Of a DNA stretch of 64,000 bases, positions 7,808 through 16,265 are shown in pieces. A model generated the notes under the pieces. It had not been told where the DNA came from, ran no database searches, and saw only the letters and a program-made list of their open reading frames with translations. The DNA lies in contig KE159565.1 of the NCBI GenBank assembly GCA_000403215.2, positions 1 through 64,000 on the forward strand. Reading direction: 5' to 3'. The translations under genes were made by a program, and so were the position numbers. Within the stretch, counting starts at the first letter, position 1; each line of letters opens with the position of its first letter. This DNA comes from Lachnospiraceae bacterium A4. GTDB lineage: Bacteria > Bacillota > Clostridia > Lachnospirales > Lachnospiraceae.

Positions 7808-8893
7808 TTATGATACTCCCGATTCGAGTATTTCTATTCTCGGAACGTCACAGTCTATCTCCATCCACGCCCCGGTAGGAAGTATAGTCATAGGCGTTCT
7901 GTGAATGTAATCCACATTTTCCAATATGAGCATGTCCGGTCTGTGAACTTCCTTACAGATAACCTTTATGATTGTTTCCTCATTGTCCTCATCCAGAGGG
8001 CCTGTGATCACAGCTTTCGCCTTATCAAAAACTCCGGCCGCGGCAAATGCACGAAGTTGATGTAATCCGGCTGATTTACTGCCGTAAATGCTATCGTGTT
8101 CCAACGCGATAATGGAATCTTCCCATATCTCGGGACCGGGGAAATACTTCGTTCCCATTATCTGCCAAAGAGGGCCTCCGCAAACCGCGATAACATGGCC
8201 TCTGATCCTTCCGGACCCCTGCAATACCTTGTAGCCGGTTCCGGGTGTCCAGGGAATTATATCTTTCGGATCATCAATCTCATCATTATCCAAAAAGCGT
8301 TCATATTGAACTTCTTTCGATCCCTCTTTGACGGTGTATGTTGTAGTCCAGTCAATCGGTGTGTTCTTTTCCGCAGGTTTAATTTCGCCGATTACCTCAT
8401 TTGAAAACAATGTCCGTCTGATTGCCGCTTCCGTATACTCATCAAGTTTCCCTGGCTGTGCGAGTGGGGTCAGAACAGTGGGACCGTAATAAGCACGGAC
8501 GCCTGCATATGCAAAAACAGCCATCCATGTAGCAATATCGGAAAAACCCATAAATACCTTGGGATGATCATGAATGACCTGCGAATCAATATACGGAAGA
8601 ACACGATAGGAATCATCTCCACCCTGATTACAGATAATCCCTTTGATGGAATTATCCTTCAAAGCCCACATCAAATCCTCGGCTCTTTTCTCAGGATGCT
8701 CATAAAGATACTCGCTCCCTCTAAGCGCATTGGGAGTTTCAACAACTTTTACATTAAAGATTTTTTCGAATCTCCTTTTACCCAGCATATACCGGGGAAT
8801 CATATCTGCATCCCCAGCACGGCCGCCTGAAATTGAAATAAATGCTACTGTATCACCCTCGTTCAATTTGGGCGGAATGATTAGATTTTTCAT
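7808..8893 (-). CDS. LD-carboxypeptidase / MccF-like S66 peptidase
   Basis: This 361-residue cytoplasmic serine peptidase belongs to family S66. The nucleophile S118 lies in the conserved GFSD. The preceding ICNQGGDDSYRVLPYID and the later ALEHDSIYG (Glu) and C-terminal His region complete the family pattern. Relatives cleave tetrapeptides from murein (LdcA) or detoxify the peptide-nucleotide antibiotic microcin C (MccF); sequences of this kind are usually called MccF-like. AGGAGGAAG lies 6 bases before the ATG. It stands alone between a broken relaxase and an IS110 element, so acquisition by transfer is likely. Confidence 0.85.
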   Translation of the reverse strand: MKNLIIPPKLNEGDTVAFISISGGRAGDADMIPRYMLGKRRFEKIFNVKVVETPNALRGSEYLYEHPEKRAEDLMWALKDNSIKGIICNQGGDDSYRVLPYIDSQVIHDHPKVFMGFSDIATWMAVFAYAGVRAYYGPTVLTPLAQPGKLDEYTEAAIRRTLFSNEVIGEIKPAEKNTPIDWTTTYTVKEGSKEVQYERFLDNDEIDDPKDIIPWTPGTGYKVLQGSGRIRGHVIAVCGGPLWQIMGTKYFPGPEIWEDSIIALEHDSIYGSKSAGLHQLRAFAAAGVFDKAKAVITGPLDEDNEETIIKVICKEVHRPDMLILENVDYIHRTPMTILPTGAWMEIDCDVPRIEILESGVS

Positions 8894-9072
8894 TTTGCTT
8901 CCTCCTAGTATAATAATGATATAGCAACAAGAGCTATAGTTAATAAGTTACAAAGACAAGTCAAACAGATAGCTGAAGGGGAATATTCCTTCCACCATCA
9001 GATGCTGTCAATAAAAAGATTTATCATGTCTGAGGTTTCCTTAATGCACCAGACAAAATATTGAGGTATAAT

Positions 9073-9272
9073 CATCGAAGGCAGGATCATTGACGTTTCC
9101 TCCTTGGGAACCAGTGGTTTTCCACTGGCCATACCTCTTAGAAAGTCTGTCAGTCCATTCGGTGGTGATTTATGTTTTGGCTGGTTGGGAAGCCCCAGGC
9201 TATACCTGTATAAGCCGCTAGGTTGTGTATCCGCCTTTTGGAAATGGATGCCTGCCGGAAAGGATATATACC
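9073..9272 (+). ncRNA. Candidate bridge RNA in the IS110 leader
   Basis: In IS110 elements the left non-coding end is transcribed into a bridge RNA whose loops pair with target and donor DNA. Here a TATAAT lies at 9067-9072 with no strong -35. It is followed by a perfect hairpin CCAGTGG-TTTT-CCACTGG (9111-9128) and further foldable segments such as GGCTATA/TATAAGCC around 9198-9216. Position and structure fit; the loop pairing was not shown because the element ends are unknown. Confidence 0.5.
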
Positions 9273-10607
9273 ATGCAATACCAGAAAGTACTTCAGATGC
9301 TTAACTGCATACCTTATCTCTCAGTCGGACTTGATGTCGGCGCAGATTTCACCTGGATGTCCATCATGCTCCCCAATGGCACGCTTACCGGTAAGCCGTT
9401 TAAGATCATACATTCCGATCCGCAGTCCCGGGAGCTCGCCGTCACAAAAATAAAGGAAGCACAGGAAATGTATTCTCTCAAAAGCCGCTGCTTCCTCGAG
9501 TCTACCGGGATATACCACATCCCGCTTCTGTGCTTCCTACATGATAAGGGTTTTGACTGCTCCGTCATTAATCCTATCATTACTAAGAATAGCACAAATT
9601 CGAACATAAGGAAACTGCATAATGATAAATTTGATTCAAAAAAGGCAGCAAGGGTTGGGCTTGATGCTTCTCTTAAGACTTCTATCGTCCCTGATGACGA
9701 AATCATCGACCTTCGGAACCTGGTGCGCGACTACTATTACTACAAAGATCTGCAGTCTGCTGTTGTCCTGAAACTGAATGCGGAACTTAAGGTGTCCTTT
9801 CCCGCATACCTGCAGGTATTCAGCAAAATCACGACACTGACTTCCCTTAAACTTCTTGAATCATACCCCCTTGCTACGGACATGCTTGCCGCAGCAAAGG
9901 ACGAGATTGTCAAAACAATCAGGGAAACTGCACATTTTGGTGAAAAATATGCCCTCTCCAAATATGAGGCCATTTTTATCGCTGCAGAAGACGCCGCTGT
10001 TTTTGGACGTGCACTCCCAAGTAATGCCCTCCGAATCAGGCTGTATATAGAAACTTACCGTGAGTACCAGAAACATCTTGATTCCATACTTGAAGAGCTT
10101 CATAAAGCAGTGGATGGATTACAGGGAAAACCGGTCCATAACCAGATCTGCCTTATCCAGTCCCTGCGGGGTGTAGGTTTCCTGAGCGCAGTTGTGCTGA
10201 TTGCAGAAATGGGTTCCTTTGAACTGTTTTCTTCCCCTAAAAAACTTTATGCCTACTTTGGACTGGATCCTGCTGTAAAACAGTCAGGCAAATTCAATGG
10301 GGACAGGGTACATATGTCCAAGAGGGGTTCCAGCCTTGCCAGACGCATCCTGCATATGGCGGCACTCAATAACCTTAAAGTTGATAGGGGTACGAAAATG
10401 CCCGTAAACCCAGTCATTCATAGTTACTATACCGACAAATGCAGGAGCAAGAAAAAAAATGTGGCTGTCGGGGCTGTGATGCATAAAATCTGCAACATCA
10501 TTTTTGCCATGCTCAGGGATAATAAGCCGTTTGAAATGATCACACCACAGGAGCATTGTAAACGCTATGAAGTTGACCATCCTTCAAAACCAGACAATGC
10601 AGCCTAA
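9273..10607 (+). CDS. IS110-family transposase
   Basis: This 444-residue transposase starts at the ATG at 9273 with GGAAAGGA 8-9 bases upstream. The N-terminal DEDD RuvC-like domain begins GLDVGADFTWMSIMLPNG, with later acidic residues in FLESTG and KFDSKKAARVG. The C-terminal Transposase_20 domain contains LIQSLRGVGFLSAVVLIAEM and AYFGLDPAVKQSGK, and the catalytic-serine region lies around SKRGSSLARRIL. Length and both domains are intact, so the element may be active. It acts with the bridge RNA in current models of IS110. Confidence 0.93.
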   Translation: MQYQKVLQMLNCIPYLSVGLDVGADFTWMSIMLPNGTLTGKPFKIIHSDPQSRELAVTKIKEAQEMYSLKSRCFLESTGIYHIPLLCFLHDKGFDCSVINPIITKNSTNSNIRKLHNDKFDSKKAARVGLDASLKTSIVPDDEIIDLRNLVRDYYYYKDLQSAVVLKLNAELKVSFPAYLQVFSKITTLTSLKLLESYPLATDMLAAAKDEIVKTIRETAHFGEKYALSKYEAIFIAAEDAAVFGRALPSNALRIRLYIETYREYQKHLDSILEELHKAVDGLQGKPVHNQICLIQSLRGVGFLSAVVLIAEMGSFELFSSPKKLYAYFGLDPAVKQSGKFNGDRVHMSKRGSSLARRILHMAALNNLKVDRGTKMPVNPVIHSYYTDKCRSKKKNVAVGAVMHKICNIIFAMLRDNKPFEMITPQEHCKRYEVDHPSKPDNAA

Positions 10608-10958
10608 ATGCCAGACATAATTTTAAATTTCCACACAGGTGGGTTTATTAAAGTTACCCTTTTTTAGAAACTGGCACAAATAAATTTTTTTAATAAATTT
10701 CTCAAATTACTTATTGACATTTCTTAGCTGGACTTAAACTTCGATTTGTTGAATTTTACAATGATGTTATTTTACTACAAGCACATTCACAATTCCATTA
10801 AATTTTGCTTAATCTTCATTTGACTTGTTCCGTTCAATCATCATTTGCCTTGCCCTTTCTCTCTGCGCTGTGCTGACTGCCCGCGGCACGGTCTATTTGG
10901 CAGGAATTAGAAGTATTATAAGCACTACTTGCCTGTCGAAATTATGTTGTATAAATGT
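10608..10958. other. AT-rich gene-free stretch after the IS110 element
   Basis: It probably contains the right end of the element within the first ~80 bases, then AT-rich sequence. No gene, RNA or clear regulatory site is seen. Confidence 0.5.
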
Positions 10959-11153
10959 GGGTCAAGTTAAGACCCTGTTGCGGGAGTATGTGGAGAAAAT
11001 CGTAATCCACGAATCGGAAGCCCTTGGCGGGAAATGCCGGGGAAGCTCTGCAGACAGGAAATCGAAATCTATTACTCTTTAGTCGGGCAGTCAGCCGGAC
11101 AGGGAACGGCAAAATTTTTACACTTCGTTTACTTCTTTATCTCACATGAGTAA
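10959..11153 (+). pseudogene. C-terminal remnant of a large serine recombinase
   Basis: LREYVEKIVIHESEALGGK followed, after one frameshift near 11040, by EIEIYYSLVGQ matches the C-terminal DUF4368-type tail of transposon serine recombinases (usual form: IVVHEPDKSSG...IDIYYNFVG). The frame ends at a TAA at 11151-11153. Catalytic and DNA-binding parts are gone. It marks the former end of an integrated element. Confidence 0.6.
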
Positions 11154-11262
11154 ATTACGAGAGTTTATAGTATTCGTGTTGTCAAATAGCGGAAATATTG
11201 ATAATGATTCCAGTTTGAAGAACGGTAGGAACACAGCGCCAGAGCATATAGAAAACAAAAGA

Positions 11263-11295
11263 TTTCATATATATTCCACATTGATATGGTATACT
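11263..11295 (+). promoter_or_regulatory. Predicted regulator site and promoter of the second sensor set
   Basis: TTTCAT (11263), five bases, then TTCCACATTG (11274-11283), with the -10 box TATACT at 11290-11295. The half-sites are 11 bp apart. The same pattern with the same distance to a -10 box is found at 13152-13184 in front of the permease gene. Confidence 0.6.
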
Positions 11296-11318
11296 TGAAA
11301 GACTAGGAGGAGATTTAT

Positions 11319-11984
11319 ATGGCGGTATTACTGATTGTGGAAGATGACAGAAAAACAAATGAGGCGGTATGTGAATATTTGAGATCAGCAGGTCATGAGA
11401 TTATTCAAGCTTATGATGGCGGCGAGGCATTGCGGGTATTTGACAGGGGGAATATTGATCTTATCGTACTCGATCTCATGCTCCCCAAAGTATCTGGGCT
11501 TTCCGTCCTGCATGAGATACGCCGGAAAAGCGCGGTTCCTATCCTTATGCTTACGGCGGTTGAAGATGAACATACGCAGGTGGCAAGTTTTGATGAACAG
11601 GCGGATGATTACATCACAAAGCCGTTTTCTATGGTTCTGCTGGGCAGACGTATCACAGCCCTTTTGCGGCGGAGCGGGAAAGGCGTGATAACGGACATCA
11701 TGACTTTTGGGGAGGTAACGGTCAACTTTTCCGGCTACACAGCAAAGGACAAAAATGGCAGGATTGACATTACCCCGAAGGAGATAGATCTGCTAAAGCT
11801 GCTGGTGGAGCATAAGGGGCTGGTGCTTACCCGCTCACAGATATTGGATGATCTGTGGGGAGATGACTGCCTGATCATTGATCGGACAGTTGATACCTAT
11901 ATTAAAAACCTGCGCAAGAAGCTGCGGCTTGACTGCATTGTCACCGTTAAAGGCATAGGATATAAATATGAGGTGGAGCAATGA
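11319..11984 (+). CDS. OmpR-family response regulator
   Basis: This 221-residue regulator has a receiver domain (about 1-115) with D52 in VLDLMLPK and K in ITKPFS. The winged helix (about 125-221) ends GIGYKYEVE. AGGAGG lies 8-9 bases before the ATG. It overlaps the histidine kinase by 4 bp and is followed by an FtsX permease and an ATPase on the same strand. Repeats at 11263 and 13152 suggest it controls both itself and the transporter. Family certain, signal unknown. Confidence 0.92.
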   Translation: MAVLLIVEDDRKTNEAVCEYLRSAGHEIIQAYDGGEALRVFDRGNIDLIVLDLMLPKVSGLSVLHEIRRKSAVPILMLTAVEDEHTQVASFDEQADDYITKPFSMVLLGRRITALLRRSGKGVITDIMTFGEVTVNFSGYTAKDKNGRIDITPKEIDLLKLLVEHKGLVLTRSQILDDLWGDDCLIIDRTVDTYIKNLRKKLRLDCIVTVKGIGYKYEVEQ

Positions 11985-13096
11985 AACAGATGAAGATATT
12001 CCCGAAAACATTTCTTTACACGTTAGGGCTGATGCTTTTTATTGTTGGGATTGCCCACTTACTGCTCTATATATTTACGAAACCGGAATGGCTGGTAATC
12101 TCAGTCAGTCCGCACGATGAATTGTCTTTCAACACAAGCCTGAATGTGGCAGTGTATGTTACGCAGACCGTTCTGAGAGCACTGCCCATATCTTTAGCAT
12201 GCTGCGTGATTATTTCCATAGCCTGCTCCTTTGTATTTTCACGAAAGATCACAGTGCCCATAAAACAGATCGGGGCGGTGACGGAACAGATGGCGCGTAT
12301 GGAAAAGGGTGCTGTCTGCAAGATTCACGCCAATGATGAAATAGGCATCTTAGCGGAGCATATCAATCATTTATACAAGAGCCTGTTGTCAGCTATTGAG
12401 AGCCTTGAGATCGAGAAGCAGCGTGTCAGTGAGATCGAGAAGTCAAAAGTTGATTTTCTGCGGGCTGCTTCCCATGAATTGAAGACGCCAGTCACCGCGC
12501 TGAATGCCACGCTGGAAAATATGATACTCGGTGTCGGGAAATATAAAGATTATGACACGTACCTGCCGGAGTGCAGGGAAATGACAGGACACCTCGCGGA
12601 CATGATACATGATATCCTTGAAACCTCAAAGGCAGGGCTGTCCGCAGAGAATGAAGGCGCAGCGGAAATTGACCTGTCAGCGATGCTTTCCTCGTTGTGC
12701 GAACCCTATATGCTGATTGCAAAGGCTAAGGGCATCAACTTCTGTCTGAAATTGCCGGACAGCTTTAAAGCGGTACTGCCGCCGCAGATGTTTGGAAAAG
12801 CAGTGTCAAATATCCTTGCCAATGCCGTGGCATACACGGAATCGGGAAGAACAGTTTCTGTGTATTTCGACGGGCGTGATATTCTGATAGAAAACGAGTG
12901 CGTTCCCATACCCAAAGAGGCACTGCGGCATATCGCTGAGCCGTTTTACCGCCCCGATTTTGCTAGAGACCGCGACAGGGGCGGCAACGGGCTTGGGCTG
13001 TATATAGTAGATACAGTATTCAAGACAATGGACATTTCTTACTCATTCTGCGCAATGGAAGAACCACAGGGAATGAGATTTACAATTCATTTATAA
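11981..13096 (+). CDS. Sensor histidine kinase with HAMP domain
   Basis: This 371-residue kinase has two membrane helices (about 10-32 and 68-88) enclosing a short ~35-residue extracellular loop, then a HAMP linker (about 90-140). The HisKA domain carries H165 in RAASHELKTP, and the ATPase domain has NILANAVAYT and GNGLGLYIVD. The stop of the regulator overlaps its ATG. The intrinsic terminator at 13099 separates it from the transporter genes, which have their own promoter. Confidence 0.92.
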   Translation: MKQMKIFPKTFLYTLGLMLFIVGIAHLLLYIFTKPEWLVISVSPHDELSFNTSLNVAVYVTQTVLRALPISLACCVIISIACSFVFSRKITVPIKQIGAVTEQMARMEKGAVCKIHANDEIGILAEHINHLYKSLLSAIESLEIEKQRVSEIEKSKVDFLRAASHELKTPVTALNATLENMILGVGKYKDYDTYLPECREMTGHLADMIHDILETSKAGLSAENEGAAEIDLSAMLSSLCEPYMLIAKAKGINFCLKLPDSFKAVLPPQMFGKAVSNILANAVAYTESGRTVSVYFDGRDILIENECVPIPKEALRHIAEPFYRPDFARDRDRGGNGLGLYIVDTVFKTMDISYSFCAMEEPQGMRFTIHL

Positions 13097-13098
13097 CA

Positions 13099-13127
13099 AA
13101 CTCTCCGGCGGACTGGGGAGTTTTTTC
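13099..13127 (+). terminator. Intrinsic terminator between kinase and permease genes
   Basis: Stem AACTCTCC/GGGGAGTT (with one G-U pair) followed by six T residues. Confidence 0.65.
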
Positions 13128-13151
13128 TATTTTATTTCAATTTTACATACG

Positions 13152-13184
13152 TTTCATAATAGTTCCACATTGGGGGTGTACGAT
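13152..13184 (+). promoter_or_regulatory. Second copy of the TTTCAT-N5-TTCCACATTG site
   Basis: TTTCAT (13152-13157), five bases, TTCCACATTG (13163-13172), then TACGAT (13179-13184) as likely -10. The distances between half-sites (11) and to the -10 box (16) are identical to those at 11263-11295. This is strong support for a shared regulator. Confidence 0.65.
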
Positions 13185-13227
13185 ACCAGTGTCAGAATCA
13201 ATCATAGAAGAAAACGGAGGTATCAAA

Positions 13228-14679
13228 ATGGGAACTTATAAACGGGCGTATCTCTACGTCACACGAAAAAAGGGAAAAAGCATTCTGCTCTTTTTCATTT
13301 TCCTTATTATGGCAACTTTTGTATTGGCTGGGCTTTCGATTCAGAAAGCATCACAGGCGGCGCAAAAAAAATTGAGGGAGGCTATAGGCGGCAAATTTTG
13401 CGTTTCAGTTGAACTTTCAGAGAGCAACCCATATTTCAGGATAGAGGATGATGGGGAAGGCGCTCTTGACCTTTACACGGAGCTTCCCGTTACACAGGAT
13501 ATGATCGATGCCATTATGGAGATCAGCGGCATTGAAAAATATGATGCATCAGCCCAGACACTTGTCTCTACAAGTCTCACTATCTTTCCCGGCAATGTTC
13601 CATTAAAAGGGGATCTGAATAACAAGGTATATGCTAGGACTGTTGCCAGTACGGAAAATAGCAGCTTCTTTCAGTCCGGGGTAATGGAACTAAAAGAAGG
13701 GAATCATATTACAGGAAATGAGCGTAATGCAGCGGTTATCAGCAAAGATATAGCAGATCAGAACAACTTGAAAATAGGCGACACCATTTCCTTAAAGGGC
13801 GATGAGGAGACAGAAGTTCAGGTTATTGGTATTTATGAAATCCTGAAACCTGATTCGCTATTTGAAAGTATTGTTACGTATGAAAAACTGGAAAACCAGA
13901 TTTTTATTGATATAGATACCTTACAGAACTTATTCGGGGATATGCCAGTGGGATTTTATGAGGTGGTATTTACTGTGAATGATCCGGCACAGCTTGACAG
14001 CATGATGTCAGCAGTAAAAGGTCTTTCTGCTATTGACTGGCGTGCTTTTGCAGTTGCAGCAGATAACCAGACATATCTGGATGCTGCCGCACCATTGCAG
14101 AAATTACAGGCTTTGATGTCATCTATAATATGGGTGATCGTATTGGTAAGCACAGTCATCCTCTCACTGATTCTTGCCATGTGGGGAAGAAGCCGCATCC
14201 ATGAAACGGGTATACTCCTTTCCGTTGGAATTGGGAAGACAGAAATAATAGGACAATATCTCACAGAGGTTTTGATGATAGCGGTGGTTGCTTTCAGCTG
14301 CGCTTATTTTACGAGCAGCGCAGTTGCGGGACAGATTACAGACGGATTCTTGCAGCAGGACATTTCGGTCAATGAGGAACAGACAGACGATGATATTGTC
14401 GTTTATGTAAAGGAAGGGTATGGAGAGGATATCGCGGTCAGCATAAAGGAGGATTCTGCCCTGTCGGATGTGCCTTCCGGTCAGAATACCGCCCCGGAAG
14501 TAGAAGCTTCGATAGACGGGGCAGAGGTAGATACAGCGCAGATTGGCGTTGCGATTGATTTTTACAATGTGCTGCAGCTCTGTTTTATAGGTATTGCCGT
14601 TATCATTGTTTCAATGGGGGGGTCCTCACTGGCGGTAATGCGCCTGAAACCTTATGAAATCTTATCGAAAATGAGCTGA
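13228..14679 (+). CDS. FtsX-like ABC transporter permease
   Basis: This 483-residue protein starts at the ATG at 13228, which has CGGAGG 8 bases upstream. It has one N-terminal membrane helix (about 17-37) and a large extracytoplasmic domain (about 40-290) with the MacB_PCD feature DIADQNNLKIGDTISLKG. Three C-terminal helices follow, with an unusual acidic loop of about 65 residues (EEQTDDDIVVYVKEG) before the last one. It works with the ATPase at 14697, probably as a mechanotransmission-type transporter for peptide resistance or lipoprotein handling. Only one permease is present. Confidence 0.87.
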   Translation: MGTYKRAYLYVTRKKGKSILLFFIFLIMATFVLAGLSIQKASQAAQKKLREAIGGKFCVSVELSESNPYFRIEDDGEGALDLYTELPVTQDMIDAIMEISGIEKYDASAQTLVSTSLTIFPGNVPLKGDLNNKVYARTVASTENSSFFQSGVMELKEGNHITGNERNAAVISKDIADQNNLKIGDTISLKGDEETEVQVIGIYEILKPDSLFESIVTYEKLENQIFIDIDTLQNLFGDMPVGFYEVVFTVNDPAQLDSMMSAVKGLSAIDWRAFAVAADNQTYLDAAAPLQKLQALMSSIIWVIVLVSTVILSLILAMWGRSRIHETGILLSVGIGKTEIIGQYLTEVLMIAVVAFSCAYFTSSAVAGQITDGFLQQDISVNEEQTDDDIVVYVKEGYGEDIAVSIKEDSALSDVPSGQNTAPEVEASIDGAEVDTAQIGVAIDFYNVLQLCFIGIAVIIVSMGGSSLAVMRLKPYEILSKMS

Positions 14680-14696
14680 AAAGGGAGGATGATAAA

Positions 14697-15326
14697 ATGG
14701 CTGTTTTGGAAATGAAAGAGATCTGCTATGCCTATGAGGAAGGCAGACCGATACTGTCAAACGTGAATATGGAATTTGAAACAGGGAAAATGTACGCCAT
14801 TCTTGGGCCGTCCGGTTCCGGCAAGACAACGCTGTTGTCATTGATCGGCGGGCTGGATATCCCACAGAAAGGTGAAATCCTCTTTGAGGGTGAAAATATT
14901 TCACAGTGCGGGCTTGCCTGCCACAGGAGAAATCATGTCGCACTGATATTTCAAAGCTACAACCTCATTGACTATATGACGCCGGTTGAAAATGTGGCAT
15001 TGACAGCAAGACAGGATGCTCTTGCACTGCTCCTGCGGCTTGGGTTGACGGCAGAAGAAGCAAAGCGCAATGTGATGAAACTGTCCGGCGGGCAGCAGCA
15101 GAGAGTGGCAATCGCCCGCGCCCTGGCTTCTGATACCCCTGTTATTTTGGCGGATGAACCGACAGGGAACCTTGACGAGGACACGGCGGGCGAAATCGCG
15201 GGTATATTGAAGGAAAGCGCACATGAACTAAATAAATGTATGATAGTTGTCACCCATTCAAATGAACTGGCAGCAAAGGCGGACGTTGTTTTGTACTTAA
15301 AGTGTGGCAGTATTCATACGGCATGA
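14697..15326 (+). CDS. ABC transporter ATP-binding protein (MacB/LolD-like)
   Basis: This 209-residue ATPase has Walker A GPSGSGKTT, Q-loop FQSYNL, signature LSGGQQQR and Walker B VILADEPTGNLD, with the H-loop in VVTHSNELA. These residues are typical of the MacB/LolD/BceA group that drives FtsX permeases. It starts 17 bp after the permease stop with GGGAGGATG upstream. All catalytic motifs are intact. It completes the second sensor-transporter set. Confidence 0.93.
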   Translation: MAVLEMKEICYAYEEGRPILSNVNMEFETGKMYAILGPSGSGKTTLLSLIGGLDIPQKGEILFEGENISQCGLACHRRNHVALIFQSYNLIDYMTPVENVALTARQDALALLLRLGLTAEEAKRNVMKLSGGQQQRVAIARALASDTPVILADEPTGNLDEDTAGEIAGILKESAHELNKCMIVVTHSNELAAKADVVLYLKCGSIHTA

Positions 15327-15405
15327 AAATTCTGTGCTGGATTTCTGCCTTTCGTTGTCAACGCGGCGATGGCGTAAATAGCGAGTGCTAAGTGTATGAG
15401 GGATT
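15327..15405. other. Spacer before the palindromic element
   Basis: No gene seen. GCGAGTG (15381-15387) can pair with CACTCGC (15587-15593) outside the palindromic element, extending its potential fold. Confidence 0.35.
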
Positions 15406-15562
15406 AGGAACTGTTCAGAAATTACTCATGACAATTACTTGTCTAAATGTCCATCTGCGTCATCAGAAAATCTTGACATAGCCCGCTATGCCTGCGATTT
15501 TCTTCTTTGCAGCTGAACATTTATACGGCGTACTTGTCACAAGTAATTTCATCACAGTTCCT
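15406..15562. repeat. MITE-like 157-bp imperfect palindrome
   Basis: The left arm AGGAACTGTTCAGAAATTAC and the right arm are nearly perfect reverse complements over 29 bases. The inner parts (TAAATGTCCATCTGCGTCAT against the region before ACATTTATACGG) also pair. The whole unit can fold into one long interrupted hairpin. There is no coding capacity. Shape and size fit a miniature inverted-repeat transposable element or a structured RNA repeat. Confidence 0.6.
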
Positions 15563-15690
15563 TAGGAAATGCTGTACTAGTCACAAACACTCGCAGCATC
15601 CAGACAGCATTTCGCAACAAACGGGTTGCCTGAAGGATTCGGGCAGATTATAATAGCTATTATTTCTATGATGATAAACAGGAGGTACTT

Positions 15691-16248
15691 ATGAAATTAA
15701 AAAAAGCAATACTCTTATTCGGCGCTGTCTGTATATTGAATATAGCAGCCGTAGGCTGTGGTTCCGTTGCTGAAACTGCTGTTAAAACAGAAGAAGCCCA
15801 GTCAGGTGAAATATTGCCGGAAGAAGAAACTGACACGCCATTAAAAGATAATGACAAAGACACGGCAGAGTCACAGGAAAATACATCGGGAAAATGGCAG
15901 GTTTTAGAACCGGATATTGCCGCCGTTGTTGATGCGGATTTCCTGGGGAAGGTTTGGAAGATAGAAGAGGATTCATTTTTTATTGTGGAAAGGAAAGTAA
16001 AAATTTCAGAAGATGGTTCCTTAATATACAGTTCTCCAAGCTCTGACGCTGATCTTCCTGATTCCCAGCTGATTCATGTAATATTTGAAGAGGATACCGG
16101 TTTTTATAGGAGAAACATTGATGAAGATGAAGAAAGTCATGAATACAAAGAAGCCGGATTCCAAGATTTGAATAAACATATGTTTGTTGAGATGAAAGGC
16201 AGCTTTGTAAATGATGAATTTCATGCCACAGAAATACGGTTCTTTTAG
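15691..16248 (+). CDS. Lipoprotein of unknown function
   Basis: This 185-residue protein has a lipoprotein signal (KK..., hydrophobic core, lipobox AVGC at about residue 20-23) and CAGGAGG before the ATG. After an acidic, Thr/Glu-rich linker the last ~110 residues look like a small beta domain; no family is recognised. It is followed 17 bp later by a second lipoprotein of similar build, so the two may act together on the cell surface. Position downstream of a sensor-ABC set suggests an accessory envelope role, which is inferred. Confidence 0.7.
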   Translation: MKLKKAILLFGAVCILNIAAVGCGSVAETAVKTEEAQSGEILPEEETDTPLKDNDKDTAESQENTSGKWQVLEPDIAAVVDADFLGKVWKIEEDSFFIVERKVKISEDGSLIYSSPSSDADLPDSQLIHVIFEEDTGFYRRNIDEDEESHEYKEAGFQDLNKHMFVEMKGSFVNDEFHATEIRFF

Positions 16249-16265
16249 AATATGGGAGAAAAATA

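Larger units (their letters stand above)
9040..10690 (+). mobile_element. IS110-family insertion sequence (ends approximate)
   Basis: A complete-looking transposase is preceded by a roughly 200-base structured non-coding stretch and followed by a short AT-rich tail. Long leader and short trailer is the layout of the IS110 group, whose members lack long terminal inverted repeats. The outer ends therefore cannot be fixed from one copy, and the coordinates given are estimates. Confidence 0.6.
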
